Part shown: positions 17,540 to 26,443 of the stretch, piece after piece
Numbering within the stretch: position 1 is the stretch's first letter
Layout of the letters: every line of letters begins with the position of its first letter
Assembly (NCBI GenBank): GCA_028278125.1
Contig: JANQEY010000199.1
Span: forward strand, 1 to 64,000
Length of the DNA: 64,000 bases
Origin: a bacterium
GTDB taxonomy: Bacteria; Electryoneota; Electryoneia; Electryoneales; Electryoneaceae
Reading direction: 5' to 3'
Position numbers and translations under genes: made by a program
Notes under the pieces: model-generated
The model's input: the letters and a program-made list of their open reading frames with translations, nothing else
What the model was told of the DNA's origin: nothing
Database searches by the model: none

Positions 17540-19633
17540 CTATTTTATTAACACAATCCGCTTCATATCCGACCAGTTTTCCGCTGAAACATTCACATAA
17601 TAAACTCCGGTCGCGAAATCTTTCGCATTCCAGTGAAGATTGTGCACGCCTGCCTGTAATTGTTTTGACCCAGACTGCCTGATTCTACGGCCAATTGAGT
17701 TATAAATTTCAACGTCGACCGCGCTGGAAAAAGGAAGGTGCAGTGTCAGGGAGATCTCCGAGTTGAAAGGATTCGGAAATGCCTCAAACTTAAAATCCCC
17801 AGGTATCACGGATATCTCATTTACCGATGTTAATCCTTCGATTTCCCAGGTTATATCATCCTGTAACAGAAATGTATCAGCTGCTACACCCTGGATTGTA
17901 ATATTGACCGCGTCCGTTTGTATTGTATAGTCAAATTCCTGCTGTTCTACAACCCAATCACCCTGTTCGTCGGATATGTTGTAAAAATAATTAATTGGTC
18001 CCATCTCCGGATCTTCAGCGATCATTGAAAAGTTAATCTGGGTTCCAACGGGTTCAGATATCTGCGGTTCTTCAGGCAGATGTGTACCAATCTCTGGTGC
18101 CTGGTTGATAACTGTTACATACCAATGGACTGAGACTGAATTTTCTGCGTCATCAGTAACAGTTCCCACAACTTCCCAATCGAATCCATTTTCGAAAACG
18201 ATATTGGCCGTGGAATCATTGGAAACAGTTTCACCATTTATAGTGAACTCATATGTCAATGTTGAATCACCTTCAGGATCATCCGCAGTTATCGTGAATT
18301 GCCGTTCATCACCCCATAAAACATCCAGAAGAGTATCCTGGGGCTCAAATGAAATAATTACAGGTGGTTCGTTGGCTTCCGGATCCCAGAGGGGAAGGTA
18401 GGTAACCTCTCCCAGAGTGCCATCATCAGGATTATGGAATATTCCATCCTCTACGTCATCGACATCAGTACTTCCCCACCAGTTGTTCTGGGCTAAAGCC
18501 GGGTCGGGTGAATTATTGTAAAAGTTGTAAACTTCGTCATTGTTACCATTATCATAGAGAAAATTACGTCCCTGCTCGTCTTCAATTTCAGATTCATTAT
18601 CTCCCAGCAGGATTGTACCGGGATCGTTCGGAGGATAAACCGTAATTCCCCAGTGATTACCTGTTATGGTATTTCTTGCTGCTGTTACATGTGCCCCGTA
18701 TTGAACTGTAATCCCCGATCCGCTGACCATTGGATTCGGATGGATATTGTTGTTAAGGAATTCGCTGTCTGTTACAAGGACTTCAACTCCATCACCATTT
18801 GCTATCATCCCATAACTCAAGTTCTCGACTGTAGTCCTGCGGATGGTAACATCAGCGCCTGTTCCGAGAAAGTTCCAGATAGAAATTCCACCATGGGGAT
18901 CGCCAACTTCTCCGCTGATATGGCAGTCTTCAATCAAAGCTGTATTGAATCCCTGTGTTCCAATACTGATGGGATTTTTCGGGCTTGTCCCTTCGAGATT
19001 ACAATTCAAAAAAGTGCAGTTTCGCAAGGTCAGATTTGCGTCAAGGTTTATTTCAACAGTCCATTGATGATTATCATGGAAAAGACAATTTTCAACAGTC
19101 CCGCTGCCACCGAGCGTATTAACTGCATAACGATCCCAGTTTGTAATTCGGCAACCATTCATGTCGATTGAACCATCTGAGACTTTCACCGCTGAACGTC
19201 CCCCGATATCTCCTGTATAACCGCCACCTTCGTAAATTACCTGGGTTAGGATCGCTTCACCACCCTCTTCAACTTTAATTCCACCTGGTCCATCAACCTC
19301 GTCACCCGAAAGAATTACCGAATCTACTAAGACTGAATCCAGAGAACCGACAATCAGCATACCGTAAACCAGGAAATCCGGATCATCATCATGCGATGAA
19401 TAAAAATCATCATCTATTAAAACAGTATCTGATTCCGAAATTTCCAGTTCTTCCGTACTCTCGTAACGATTGGCGTCGAAACTCCAGGTGATAATGCCAT
19501 CTGAATTGTTCACCAGGCTGTCCGCGTTCCAGAAAACACCTGTACCGGGTGTAGTAAATGCGAATAGGCAGTTGGTAAAAACGATATGCAGCACAAGGAG
19601 AATTAAGGAACGAAAACCGTTTTTATAATCCAT
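17540..19633 (-). CDS. Secreted right-handed beta-helix surface protein with sorting domain
   Basis: A 697-residue exported protein with a signal peptide (about 1-27). Residues about 80-400 show repeated short strands and Asn/Gly turns (for example VENCLFHDNHQWTVEINLD, LTLRNCTFLN) typical of parallel beta-helix, NosD/pectate-lyase-like folds. About 420-600 carries Ig-like or Fn3-like domains. The final 85 residues are a type IX-like sorting domain (FEAFPNPFNSEISLTL, then IYNSIGRRIRQSG, then GVYYVNVSAEN). The helix often binds or cleaves polysaccharides, but no catalytic residues can be assigned. It is likely a surface adhesin or polysaccharide-binding protein. The gene is monocistronic. Confidence 0.87.
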   Translation of the reverse strand: MDYKNGFRSLILLVLHIVFTNCLFAFTTPGTGVFWNADSLVNNSDGIITWSFDANRYESTEELEISESDTVLIDDDFYSSHDDDPDFLVYGMLIVGSLDSVLVDSVILSGDEVDGPGGIKVEEGGEAILTQVIYEGGGYTGDIGGRSAVKVSDGSIDMNGCRITNWDRYAVNTLGGSGTVENCLFHDNHQWTVEINLDANLTLRNCTFLNCNLEGTSPKNPISIGTQGFNTALIEDCHISGEVGDPHGGISIWNFLGTGADVTIRRTTVENLSYGMIANGDGVEVLVTDSEFLNNNIHPNPMVSGSGITVQYGAHVTAARNTITGNHWGITVYPPNDPGTILLGDNESEIEDEQGRNFLYDNGNNDEVYNFYNNSPDPALAQNNWWGSTDVDDVEDGIFHNPDDGTLGEVTYLPLWDPEANEPPVIISFEPQDTLLDVLWGDERQFTITADDPEGDSTLTYEFTINGETVSNDSTANIVFENGFDWEVVGTVTDDAENSVSVHWYVTVINQAPEIGTHLPEEPQISEPVGTQINFSMIAEDPEMGPINYFYNISDEQGDWVVEQQEFDYTIQTDAVNITIQGVAADTFLLQDDITWEIEGLTSVNEISVIPGDFKFEAFPNPFNSEISLTLHLPFSSAVDVEIYNSIGRRIRQSGSKQLQAGVHNLHWNAKDFATGVYYVNVSAENWSDMKRIVLIK

Positions 19634-19765
19634 GATCTAATCCTTTAAAGTGAGTATGATTTGACAATTAACTTTGCTTAAAATACCGAATGTTACGCTG
19701 TCCGGCAATAATTTGCCTGAGCCGCATCCTGTGGAAATGTTTTCACCCTCTTTGTACATTCAAAT

Positions 19766-20770
19766 ATGGTTAATCGAATTGGTATTCGTCACGCTGGTGG
19801 AGGGAAACAGGCAAAAAAACTGCTGAATGATATTTTCCTCTCAAAATTCAGATCCATTTCTTTGCAAAAATTAACTGACGCGACTGTGGTCTCTCTTCCT
19901 TCAAACGGTAGAATGGCAATTACGGCGCAGTGTTGCGATGTTAATCCTCCCTTTTTTCCCGGTGGTGATATTGGACGGCTGACAGTTTTCAGGGCTGTAA
20001 ACAATCTTGTTGTACAGGGTGCATCACCACGCTATGCCGCTGTTTCATTTATTATCCATGATGGATTCTTGGTTGAGGATCTCGAAAAAATTGTATCATC
20101 AATCGCCTACGCTGCATCCCAGGCGACAATTGAAATAGTTGCCGGGGATACCAGGATCATTGAGAACAGCGGACAACAGGGTATCTATATCAACGTAACG
20201 GCAATTGGGATTGTAACTGATGAGACTGATCCCCTGAAGAGAAAGATCATGGAAGGGGACCTGGTTATTGTCAACAACTACCTGGCGGAACATGGTTCAG
20301 CAGTTCACGTAGCGAGACGGGGAGATGCAAGCCAAAACCTGGAGAGCGATCTACGGTCGCTGCATCAACTTGCGCGTATATCCATGGGTTTTAAAGGTGT
20401 AAGAAGGTTAAAAGATGTGAGCAGAGGTGGACTGGCCGGTGCCCTGATAAACATTGCCGAACAGAACCGTGTGAACCTGGAAATCGGTAAAAAACTATTG
20501 CCTGTCAGGCGTGAGGTGAAGAGATATTGCATGTCGAATGGAATCGATCCGCTTTATGTCCCTTCAGCCGGTGTGTTGATAACAATTGCCGAGCCTTCAG
20601 TCTCTGAAGATTTACTGTTTGAATGGAAACGGGTAAAGGGTGGCGAGAACGCCTCGATTATCGGTATGGTAAAAGCATTGCCCCAATGCGAGGTTACCCT
20701 GCGAGAGAGTGAGAAAAGGAAATCGAAATTAGAACTGAAGAACATGCCCGATTTTATCCAGGTTGGATAA
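19766..20770 (+). CDS. HypE-like AIR-synthase family protein lacking the C-terminal cysteine
   Basis: A 334-residue protein of the AIR synthase/HypE superfamily. The family stretch FFPGGDIGRLTVFRAVNNL is near 63-82 and ASPRYAAVSFIIHDGF follows, both very close to HypE; RHAGGGKQ at 8-15 resembles the Gly-rich ATP-binding N-terminus, and DVSRGGLAGALINIAEQ near 213-230 matches the second ATP-binding segment. HypE normally ends PRIC, where the terminal Cys carries the carbamoyl/cyano group for the NiFe hydrogenase cofactor. This protein ends DFIQVG and has no such Cys. The expected TTDS-type motif reads TAQCCDV. No other hyp gene or hydrogenase is nearby. It probably has another, unknown ATP-dependent role. 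Confidence 0.8.
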   Translation: MVNRIGIRHAGGGKQAKKLLNDIFLSKFRSISLQKLTDATVVSLPSNGRMAITAQCCDVNPPFFPGGDIGRLTVFRAVNNLVVQGASPRYAAVSFIIHDGFLVEDLEKIVSSIAYAASQATIEIVAGDTRIIENSGQQGIYINVTAIGIVTDETDPLKRKIMEGDLVIVNNYLAEHGSAVHVARRGDASQNLESDLRSLHQLARISMGFKGVRRLKDVSRGGLAGALINIAEQNRVNLEIGKKLLPVRREVKRYCMSNGIDPLYVPSAGVLITIAEPSVSEDLLFEWKRVKGGENASIIGMVKALPQCEVTLRESEKRKSKLELKNMPDFIQVG

Positions 20771-20915
20771 TCCTTGAAGTTTCGCCTTCCTCTAAAGACA
20801 TTCAATATAATATGTTTTGATCACGACTTACTTTTTTGTATGTTTGTTCGTTATAAAAGTAGACTTTTAAATCGATTATTGATACGGGACCATAAAACCT
20901 GCAGGGAGGATTTAC

Positions 20916-21371
20916 ATGACCCAGTATAAGGATGCTATTGACGCAAAAAAGAGAAGAAATACATACCTGATAATAGCTGCAGTTATAGTTTTATTTATTG
21001 TTACAGTACTTGTAATGAAAGCTGTGTTCCAGAGTGACCTAGACCATCTTCGCGCGGCAGAAGCTAAATTAGCGATGCAGGATATCTGGGTTGCTGCTAA
21101 TAAATATGAATTCCAACAGGGTGAGTGGCCGTTTAACCTTCATGATTTAGAAGAGGTCGGCTTGTGGAATGTAAACGAAATTGACGACAAGGTTTACAAC
21201 GAATGGACATTCTATCTGCTGGGATCAAAAACCATTCGCGCAATTTCTACATATGAAATGCCCGGTGGTAAAGGAATGATTGTTAATTACAGCATTACTA
21301 CCGATATGTTTTCAGGCTACGGCTGCCCTGAAGAGGGAGAACTGGGTAATTTCGAAGAGCTGCTTGAATAA
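20916..21371 (+). CDS. Membrane-anchored protein with pilin-like topology
   Basis: A 151-residue protein with a positively charged lead (KKRRN), one hydrophobic segment (about 18-36) and a soluble C-terminal domain. The segment after the helix, with AEAKLAMQDIWVAANKYEF, then QGEWPFNLHDLEEVG, recalls the helix plus strand arrangement of GspG-type pseudopilins, but the prepilin peptidase site (Gly-Phe-Thr-Leu-Ile-Glu) is absent, so it is probably not processed. A GGGAGG ribosome site sits before ATG 20916. A strong terminator follows. The gene stands alone. No function can be assigned; pseudopilin-like fold is inference. Confidence 0.65.
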   Translation: MTQYKDAIDAKKRRNTYLIIAAVIVLFIVTVLVMKAVFQSDLDHLRAAEAKLAMQDIWVAANKYEFQQGEWPFNLHDLEEVGLWNVNEIDDKVYNEWTFYLLGSKTIRAISTYEMPGGKGMIVNYSITTDMFSGYGCPEEGELGNFEELLE

Positions 21372-21402
21372 AACTAAGACTGGATAAGAATATTTAAGTT
21401 TT

Positions 21403-21437
21403 AAACGGGATATCGCTTAGGAGCGATATCCCGTTTT
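21403..21437 (+). terminator. Rho-independent terminator
   Basis: A perfect 15-bp stem: AAACGGGATATCGCT (21403-21417), loop TAGG, and AGCGATATCCCGTTT (21422-21436), followed by TATC. It lies 31 bases after the membrane-anchored protein gene. Confidence 0.85.
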
Positions 21438-21506
21438 ATCATGAAAACATAATATCCGGAAATGAATCTAAACTTAAATGGAAACTGGATAACAAATGAG
21501 TGAGCT

Positions 21507-21713
21507 ATGAATCAGAGAATTGATAAAGATATGGACCTGGAAGATGTTGCATCAAACATTCCCAAGGCTATTGGTTTATTGACCAGGAAAGGAATTGTCT
21601 GCATTCAGTGTGGGACACCACTCTGGATGACAGTGGAAGAGGCTGTTAAGAGTGCCGGCTACAAGGATGTAGATTCTATAATTGAGGAAATCAACCGGTC
21701 ACTGGAAGACTAG
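21507..21713 (+). CDS. DUF1858-like small protein
   Basis: A 68-residue protein matching the DUF1858 pattern: IDKDMDLEDVASNIPKAIGL, then GIVCIQCGTPLW (Cys near 32 and 35), then MTVEEAVKSAGY. DUF1858 domains are short helical domains with a CxxC-type pair, often fused to or encoded near hybrid-cluster or Fe-S redox proteins in anaerobes. The Cys pair could bind a metal or be redox-active. The next gene downstream is the iron uptake regulator, 218 bases away, so a loose link to iron or redox metabolism is possible but not shown. Confidence 0.78.
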   Translation: MNQRIDKDMDLEDVASNIPKAIGLLTRKGIVCIQCGTPLWMTVEEAVKSAGYKDVDSIIEEINRSLED

Positions 21714-21904
21714 GTTTTCATTGATAAGACTCTATATTATTACGCATTGTATTTGTTTGATCTTCATTATTCCTTTAAGAGAAGTATACTTTGTTCCCCA
21801 TTTCACATTCCTAAGCTATAATTATTAATTGTTTGTAACTAACTATTCGAACTCCAAGGCTTAAAAGATTTTATTGCTTCCTCTGACAATAGTATCTACC
21901 TTTA

Positions 21905-21918
21905 TTAGGTAAACCTAC
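21905..21918. promoter_or_regulatory. DtxR-like operator palindrome 2
   Basis: TTAGGTAAACCTAC, with TAGGT and ACCTA arms around AA, lies 13 bases before the start of the DtxR-FeoA-FeoA gene. It matches the site at 11154-11167 at 11 of 14 positions. A repressor bound here would overlap the ribosome site region and block the feoAB transcript. Inferred autoregulation. Confidence 0.55.
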
Positions 21919-21931
21919 CAGCGAGGGATTA

Positions 21932-22942
21932 ATGAAAGTAGGCACTCTTTCAGAGAGTCTTGAGGACTACCTGGAAATTATTTTCCGGCTCCTGTTATCA
22001 AATAAGGTAGCCAGAGTGCGTGATATTGCCAGGGCGAAAGATGTTAAAACATCCAGTGTAACATCTGCCATGCAGAGGCTTGCCAAGGAAGGCCTTGTTG
22101 ACTACCAGGCAAGGGAGTATGTAGATCTTACGGATAAAGGCCGTGAGCTGGCTTTCAGGTTGAACCAGCGGCATGATTTCCTTAAGAAGTTTTTCGTTGA
22201 ATTTCTCCAGGTAGATCCTGAAGTAGCCGAAGAAGATGCATGTTCAGTAGAACACTCAATCAGCATTGATACACTCGACCGGCTTACATCTTTCAGCGAG
22301 TTTATGACCTACTGTCCCAAAGTTGACATAAACCTGATAACGGATTTCCGGGATTACTGGCTGGCACAATCGGAGTTGGATCGTGGCGATTTTGTCCAGG
22401 AATACGGATTGTGGCAAAAAAAGGAAGAGTTGATTGAAAAGTTTGGAGTCTGTTCACTGACTGATCTTAAACCGGGAGAGGGTGGTGTTGTCGCCCGGAT
22501 TGTCGCGAATCCCGATGACCGAAAAAAAATGATCCAGAGTGGATTTTTACCTGCATCTAGAATAAAAGTTCTGCAAAAACAGAATGGTAAAATACAAGTG
22601 GATTTATCAGGAATTGAAAAGGAATTAACAGCTAAGGAAGCCAAATCTGTATATGTCTGGGCTGACCAGGAAACTCTGGACAAAGTTATTTCGAATGTGG
22701 AACTGCAGGATCAACTGTTGGCTGACCTTGATCCGGGAAAAAGATTCAGGATCAAAAAAGTTGTCGCCAAAGGTGAAATCAGGCAGCGGTTAATCGACAT
22801 GGGATTTATTAAGGGTGCTGAAGGGAAATTGATTCGAGAAGCCCTCCTGCGTGATCCGATTGAGCTTGAGATGGAAGGATATTTTCTTTCTCTTCGTCGA
22901 GCAGAAGCACGAGATATAATCGTTGAGGAAATAAATGGTTGA
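21932..22942 (+). CDS. DtxR-type regulator fused to two FeoA-like domains
   Basis: A 336-residue fusion. Residues about 5-75 are a winged helix of DtxR type; about 75-145 hold the metal-binding domain with SLEDYLE and EDACSVEHSIS (Asp, Glu, and the Cys-Glu-His trio of iron-sensing DtxR). About 172-245 is an SH3/FeoA-like domain (LTDLKPGEGGVVARIVA), and 258-334 is a second FeoA domain (LADLDPGKRFRIKKVVA, QRLIDMGFIKG). FeoA domains assist FeoB. The gene overlaps feoB by eight bases. The protein therefore combines the iron-responsive repressor of the operon with its FeoA accessory. A ribosome site GAGGGA precedes ATG 21932. Confidence 0.9.
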   Translation: MKVGTLSESLEDYLEIIFRLLLSNKVARVRDIARAKDVKTSSVTSAMQRLAKEGLVDYQAREYVDLTDKGRELAFRLNQRHDFLKKFFVEFLQVDPEVAEEDACSVEHSISIDTLDRLTSFSEFMTYCPKVDINLITDFRDYWLAQSELDRGDFVQEYGLWQKKEELIEKFGVCSLTDLKPGEGGVVARIVANPDDRKKMIQSGFLPASRIKVLQKQNGKIQVDLSGIEKELTAKEAKSVYVWADQETLDKVISNVELQDQLLADLDPGKRFRIKKVVAKGEIRQRLIDMGFIKGAEGKLIREALLRDPIELEMEGYFLSLRRAEARDIIVEEING

Positions 22943-25229
22943 AACGAAAAAACGTGCGGGGGGCAGGTTAAATAGAATTCTGAACGGATTTAAAGATAAT
23001 CAATCTGATGATAAAACGGGCAAAAAGGTAATTAGGGTTGCGTTTGCCGGTAATCCCAATGCCGGGAAAACAAGCCTTTTTAATAATATTACAGGCCAGA
23101 GACAACACATCGGGAACTATCCAGGCGTAACTGTCGAGAAAAAGACCGGGTACTCTGAACATAAAGGATTCAGAATAGAAATTGTTGATTTACCGGGGAC
23201 TTACTCACTGACTGCTTATTCACCAGAAGAGATTGTTACCAGGGATTATATTCTAAACGACAGTCCTGATATAGTTGTTGATATAATCGACTCAACAAAT
23301 CTTGAGAGAAACCTGTTTCTCTGCCTTCAGTTCCGTGAACTTGGTGTTCCTGTTATTGGTGCCCTGAATATGTCCGATGAGGCAGAAAATATCGGCATCA
23401 ATATCGATGTGGATCATCTATCACGAATACTGGATATCCCATTTGTTAAAACCGTCGGTCATAAAGGTTCTGGCATCGAGACATTACTTGACCTGGTTGT
23501 AAGCACTCATCAGAACAATGAATCAAAAAGTAAACGTGTTCTCAATTACGGCCGTGAAATTGAAGGCCAGCTTGAAAAACTCTCCGCCGTACTGAGTGAA
23601 GATCCGGAATTTACAAATATTTTTCCACTTCGATGGATAGCAATAAAGCTGATTGAAAATGACCAGGATGTTATTGAGAAACTTAAAAAACAGCATAAAC
23701 TGGCGGAACTGGTGCTACGACGAGTAAATGAATCGCAGCAGTGGATACAGAAACATTTTCGTGAAGAGCCAAATACTGTTGTAGCAGAGCAGCGGTATGC
23801 CTATATCCATGGTGCCGTCCGGGAGACAGTTAAAAAAACAGGTAAACTGAGCAGGAGAACTTTTACAGAACAACTGGATAAGATTGTCCTCAATCGATTT
23901 GCAGGAATGTTCATATTTTTCCTGATGATGTTCCTGGTTTACCAGGTAACATTTTCACTTGGTAACCCGTTGAGTGACCTCATTGATACCGGGTTCAGTA
24001 ACCTGGGAAGTTTTATCGGTTCCGTCATGCCTGAAGGAGCCGCCCGTGACCTGATAGTTGATGGAATAATCGGTGGTGTAGGTGGTGTCCTGGTATTTCT
24101 GCCGATTGTACTTCTCCTGTTTCTCAGCTTGTCGTTCCTGGAAGATTCCGGCTACATGGCCAGGGCAGCGTTTGTAATGGATAAGTTTTTCCACATGTTT
24201 GGCATGCATGGAAGAAGTTTTATCCCGTTCATGATAGCAACAGGTTGCGCGGTACCTGCTGTTATGAGTGCCAGGACGCTGGTTAATCCAAGGGATAGGA
24301 AAATTACTATCCTCGTTACCCCGATAATGATGTGCGGCGCAAAATCACCGGTTATAGCAATGTTGACGGCTGCGTTTTTCCCAAAAAATGCAGGGCTGGT
24401 ATTCTGGCTGGTCTGGTTAACCGGGTGGATGATTGCGTTTATCATGGCGTATATCTTCCGTAAGACACTGTTTAAAGGTGATGCGGCACCATTTGTAATG
24501 GAATTACCTCCATACAGGTTTCCTACCCTTCGCGGAATAATAAGCCATATGTGGGATAAGGGTTCGATGTACCTGAGAAAAGCCGGAACTATAATCCTGG
24601 CGGTTAGTATTGTTATCTGGTTCTTTCTTTATTATCCCAAACCTGCAGAATATTCCATCGACTATGATGCGGAAATACAGAAAATCAGTGATCAATTCAC
24701 GAGCAGTCTGATAGATGAAGACGGCAGCTCGATACAGGAAAATGATCCAGTGATTTTAAGCGGCCTGGAAGCTGAACGGGATGAATTGATTGCGCAACTC
24801 GAAAATCAAAAAGCTTCTGAGGAGATAGAAGCCAGTATAGGTGGGCGGATTGGTAAGGCAATTGAACCGGTGTTCAAGACAGCTGGATTTGATTGGCGGA
24901 TCGGTGTCAGTCTCTTTGCTGGATTTGCGGCGAAAGAGGTTATTGTAGCTACCATGGGTATCGTTTACGGAATAGCGGATGAAGGTGAGGAATCCGTTTC
25001 ATTACGAGAGAGGATCTCTTTAGATCCGGCTTACAATCCGGCGATGGCACTGGCAATGATGTTTTTCGTACTGATTTATATCCCCTGCATGGCAGTACTG
25101 GCAGTTGTTAAGAAAGAGCTGGGTGGTTGGCGCTGGCCGATTTTTGTTGCTGTGTACACCCTGGCTGTGGCCTGGGGTGTGGCAACAGGTGTTTATCACC
25201 TGGCATCACTGTTCGGACTTGGAGCATAA
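22935..25229 (+). CDS. feoB: Ferrous iron transport GTPase FeoB
   Basis: A 764-residue FeoB, the inner-membrane Fe2+ importer. The N-terminal G domain has GNPNAGKTSLFNN (G1, near 38-50), DLPGTYSL (G3) and NMSDEA (G4). Then comes a helical GDI-like spacer (about 190-310) and the membrane domain with two Gate regions, including GCAVPAVMSARTL and the FAAKEVIVATMGIVYG segment near the end. The first 30 residues are basic and not part of the G domain. It overlaps the regulator/FeoA fusion by eight bases and is expressed with it, presumably under iron-limited derepression. Confidence 0.96.
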   Translation: MVETKKRAGGRLNRILNGFKDNQSDDKTGKKVIRVAFAGNPNAGKTSLFNNITGQRQHIGNYPGVTVEKKTGYSEHKGFRIEIVDLPGTYSLTAYSPEEIVTRDYILNDSPDIVVDIIDSTNLERNLFLCLQFRELGVPVIGALNMSDEAENIGINIDVDHLSRILDIPFVKTVGHKGSGIETLLDLVVSTHQNNESKSKRVLNYGREIEGQLEKLSAVLSEDPEFTNIFPLRWIAIKLIENDQDVIEKLKKQHKLAELVLRRVNESQQWIQKHFREEPNTVVAEQRYAYIHGAVRETVKKTGKLSRRTFTEQLDKIVLNRFAGMFIFFLMMFLVYQVTFSLGNPLSDLIDTGFSNLGSFIGSVMPEGAARDLIVDGIIGGVGGVLVFLPIVLLLFLSLSFLEDSGYMARAAFVMDKFFHMFGMHGRSFIPFMIATGCAVPAVMSARTLVNPRDRKITILVTPIMMCGAKSPVIAMLTAAFFPKNAGLVFWLVWLTGWMIAFIMAYIFRKTLFKGDAAPFVMELPPYRFPTLRGIISHMWDKGSMYLRKAGTIILAVSIVIWFFLYYPKPAEYSIDYDAEIQKISDQFTSSLIDEDGSSIQENDPVILSGLEAERDELIAQLENQKASEEIEASIGGRIGKAIEPVFKTAGFDWRIGVSLFAGFAAKEVIVATMGIVYGIADEGEESVSLRERISLDPAYNPAMALAMMFFVLIYIPCMAVLAVVKKELGGWRWPIFVAVYTLAVAWGVATGVYHLASLFGLGA

Positions 25230-25243
25230 AATAGAAGGTCATT

Positions 25244-26434
25244 ATGGGTTTTAGCGGAACAAATAAATCGGAGTTCGCAAACCGGTTATCGTTATTTCAA
25301 GAATCTTTGCAGAAACTGGAGCTGGATGGCGCGATTTTAATGCAGCGAGTTGACCTGGTGTATTATACAGGCTCTGTTTATCAGGGTGCCCTGCTTGTTC
25401 CAGCATCGGGTGAATCCAGGTTATATACCTGGCGAGGGCAGGGCAGAATTACCGACATCTGTCCAGTTGAACCTGTAGCAATAAAGGGAATCGGCAAACT
25501 TCAACAAACTCTGGCATGCTCTGAATATTCTAAATGGAGAAAAATAGGCTACGAAGCCGATGTTCTACCTGTAAACATGTTCGAACGGTTTATTAAGAAT
25601 GTCTGGATTGACAAGGATTTTACAGATATTTCAATGCAGATCAGAAGACAGAGATCTGTTAAAACTGAGTACGAGCAGCAGTTATTGCGGGAAAGTGGAA
25701 AGATTCTGGCAGACGGATTCAAGGCGGTTCCAGGCATTATCAAACCGGGAATGCCGGAATTTGAAGTCCAACTTCTGATGGAACTCGAGATGGCCAAGGC
25801 CGGTGATCAGGGTATTGTAAGGTCAAGAGCTTTTAATACGGAAGCGGACGGTGTAGTGGCATATGGACATTCAGCAGCAACTGACTCCGCGTTTGATGGG
25901 CCGTTGTCACAACCTGGAAGAAGTCCAATTGTGCCGGTTAAGGCGGGGAAGGAACTGATCGGAAGAGAGTATCCGACAATTGTTGATGTAACCGCAGGTG
26001 TAGATGGTTATATGACAGATATGACCCGGGTTTTCGCTTATAAAGGGATAGACAACCGTTTTATTGAAGCCCATGACTTATGTGTTGAAATACAGGAAGA
26101 GACAATCTCAAAGATGGTTCCGGGGGCTATTCCCGAGGATATCTATAATGCTGCTGTTGAAAAAGCCAATAAAGCCGGATTTGGTGATGTATTCATGAAC
26201 AGTGGCGATAACAGGGTACGATTTATTGGTCACGGTGTAGGCCTGGAGCTCGATGAAATTCCCATTATTGCGAACAGATTCAAAGAGCCTCTAGTCGAGA
26301 ACATGGTAGTTGCCATTGAGCCGAAAGTAATTTTCGATGATGGGGCAGTCGGGGTAGAGGATACCCTGATAGTCAAAGAAGGTGGGGCGGAGGTTTTAAC
26401 AAAACATCCGCTGGGAATAGTGTTCCTTGACTAA
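25244..26434 (+). CDS. M24 family metallopeptidase (Xaa-Pro peptidase-like)
   Basis: A 396-residue creatinase/aminopeptidase-fold protein. The N-terminal creatinase-like domain covers about 1-150. The pita-bread domain has the metal ligands: TIVDVTAGVDGYMTDMTRVF (two Asp), GHGVGLELDE (His), AIEPKVIF (Glu) and GVEDTLIV (Glu), so a dinuclear metal site is complete. M24 peptidases remove N-terminal residues from peptides, often with Pro in the second position. It lies 14 bases after feoB, in the same orientation, and may be transcribed with it. A ribosome site AGAAGG precedes ATG 25244. Confidence 0.92.
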   Translation: MGFSGTNKSEFANRLSLFQESLQKLELDGAILMQRVDLVYYTGSVYQGALLVPASGESRLYTWRGQGRITDICPVEPVAIKGIGKLQQTLACSEYSKWRKIGYEADVLPVNMFERFIKNVWIDKDFTDISMQIRRQRSVKTEYEQQLLRESGKILADGFKAVPGIIKPGMPEFEVQLLMELEMAKAGDQGIVRSRAFNTEADGVVAYGHSAATDSAFDGPLSQPGRSPIVPVKAGKELIGREYPTIVDVTAGVDGYMTDMTRVFAYKGIDNRFIEAHDLCVEIQEETISKMVPGAIPEDIYNAAVEKANKAGFGDVFMNSGDNRVRFIGHGVGLELDEIPIIANRFKEPLVENMVVAIEPKVIFDDGAVGVEDTLIVKEGGAEVLTKHPLGIVFLD

Positions 26435-26443
26435 AATCCAGTG

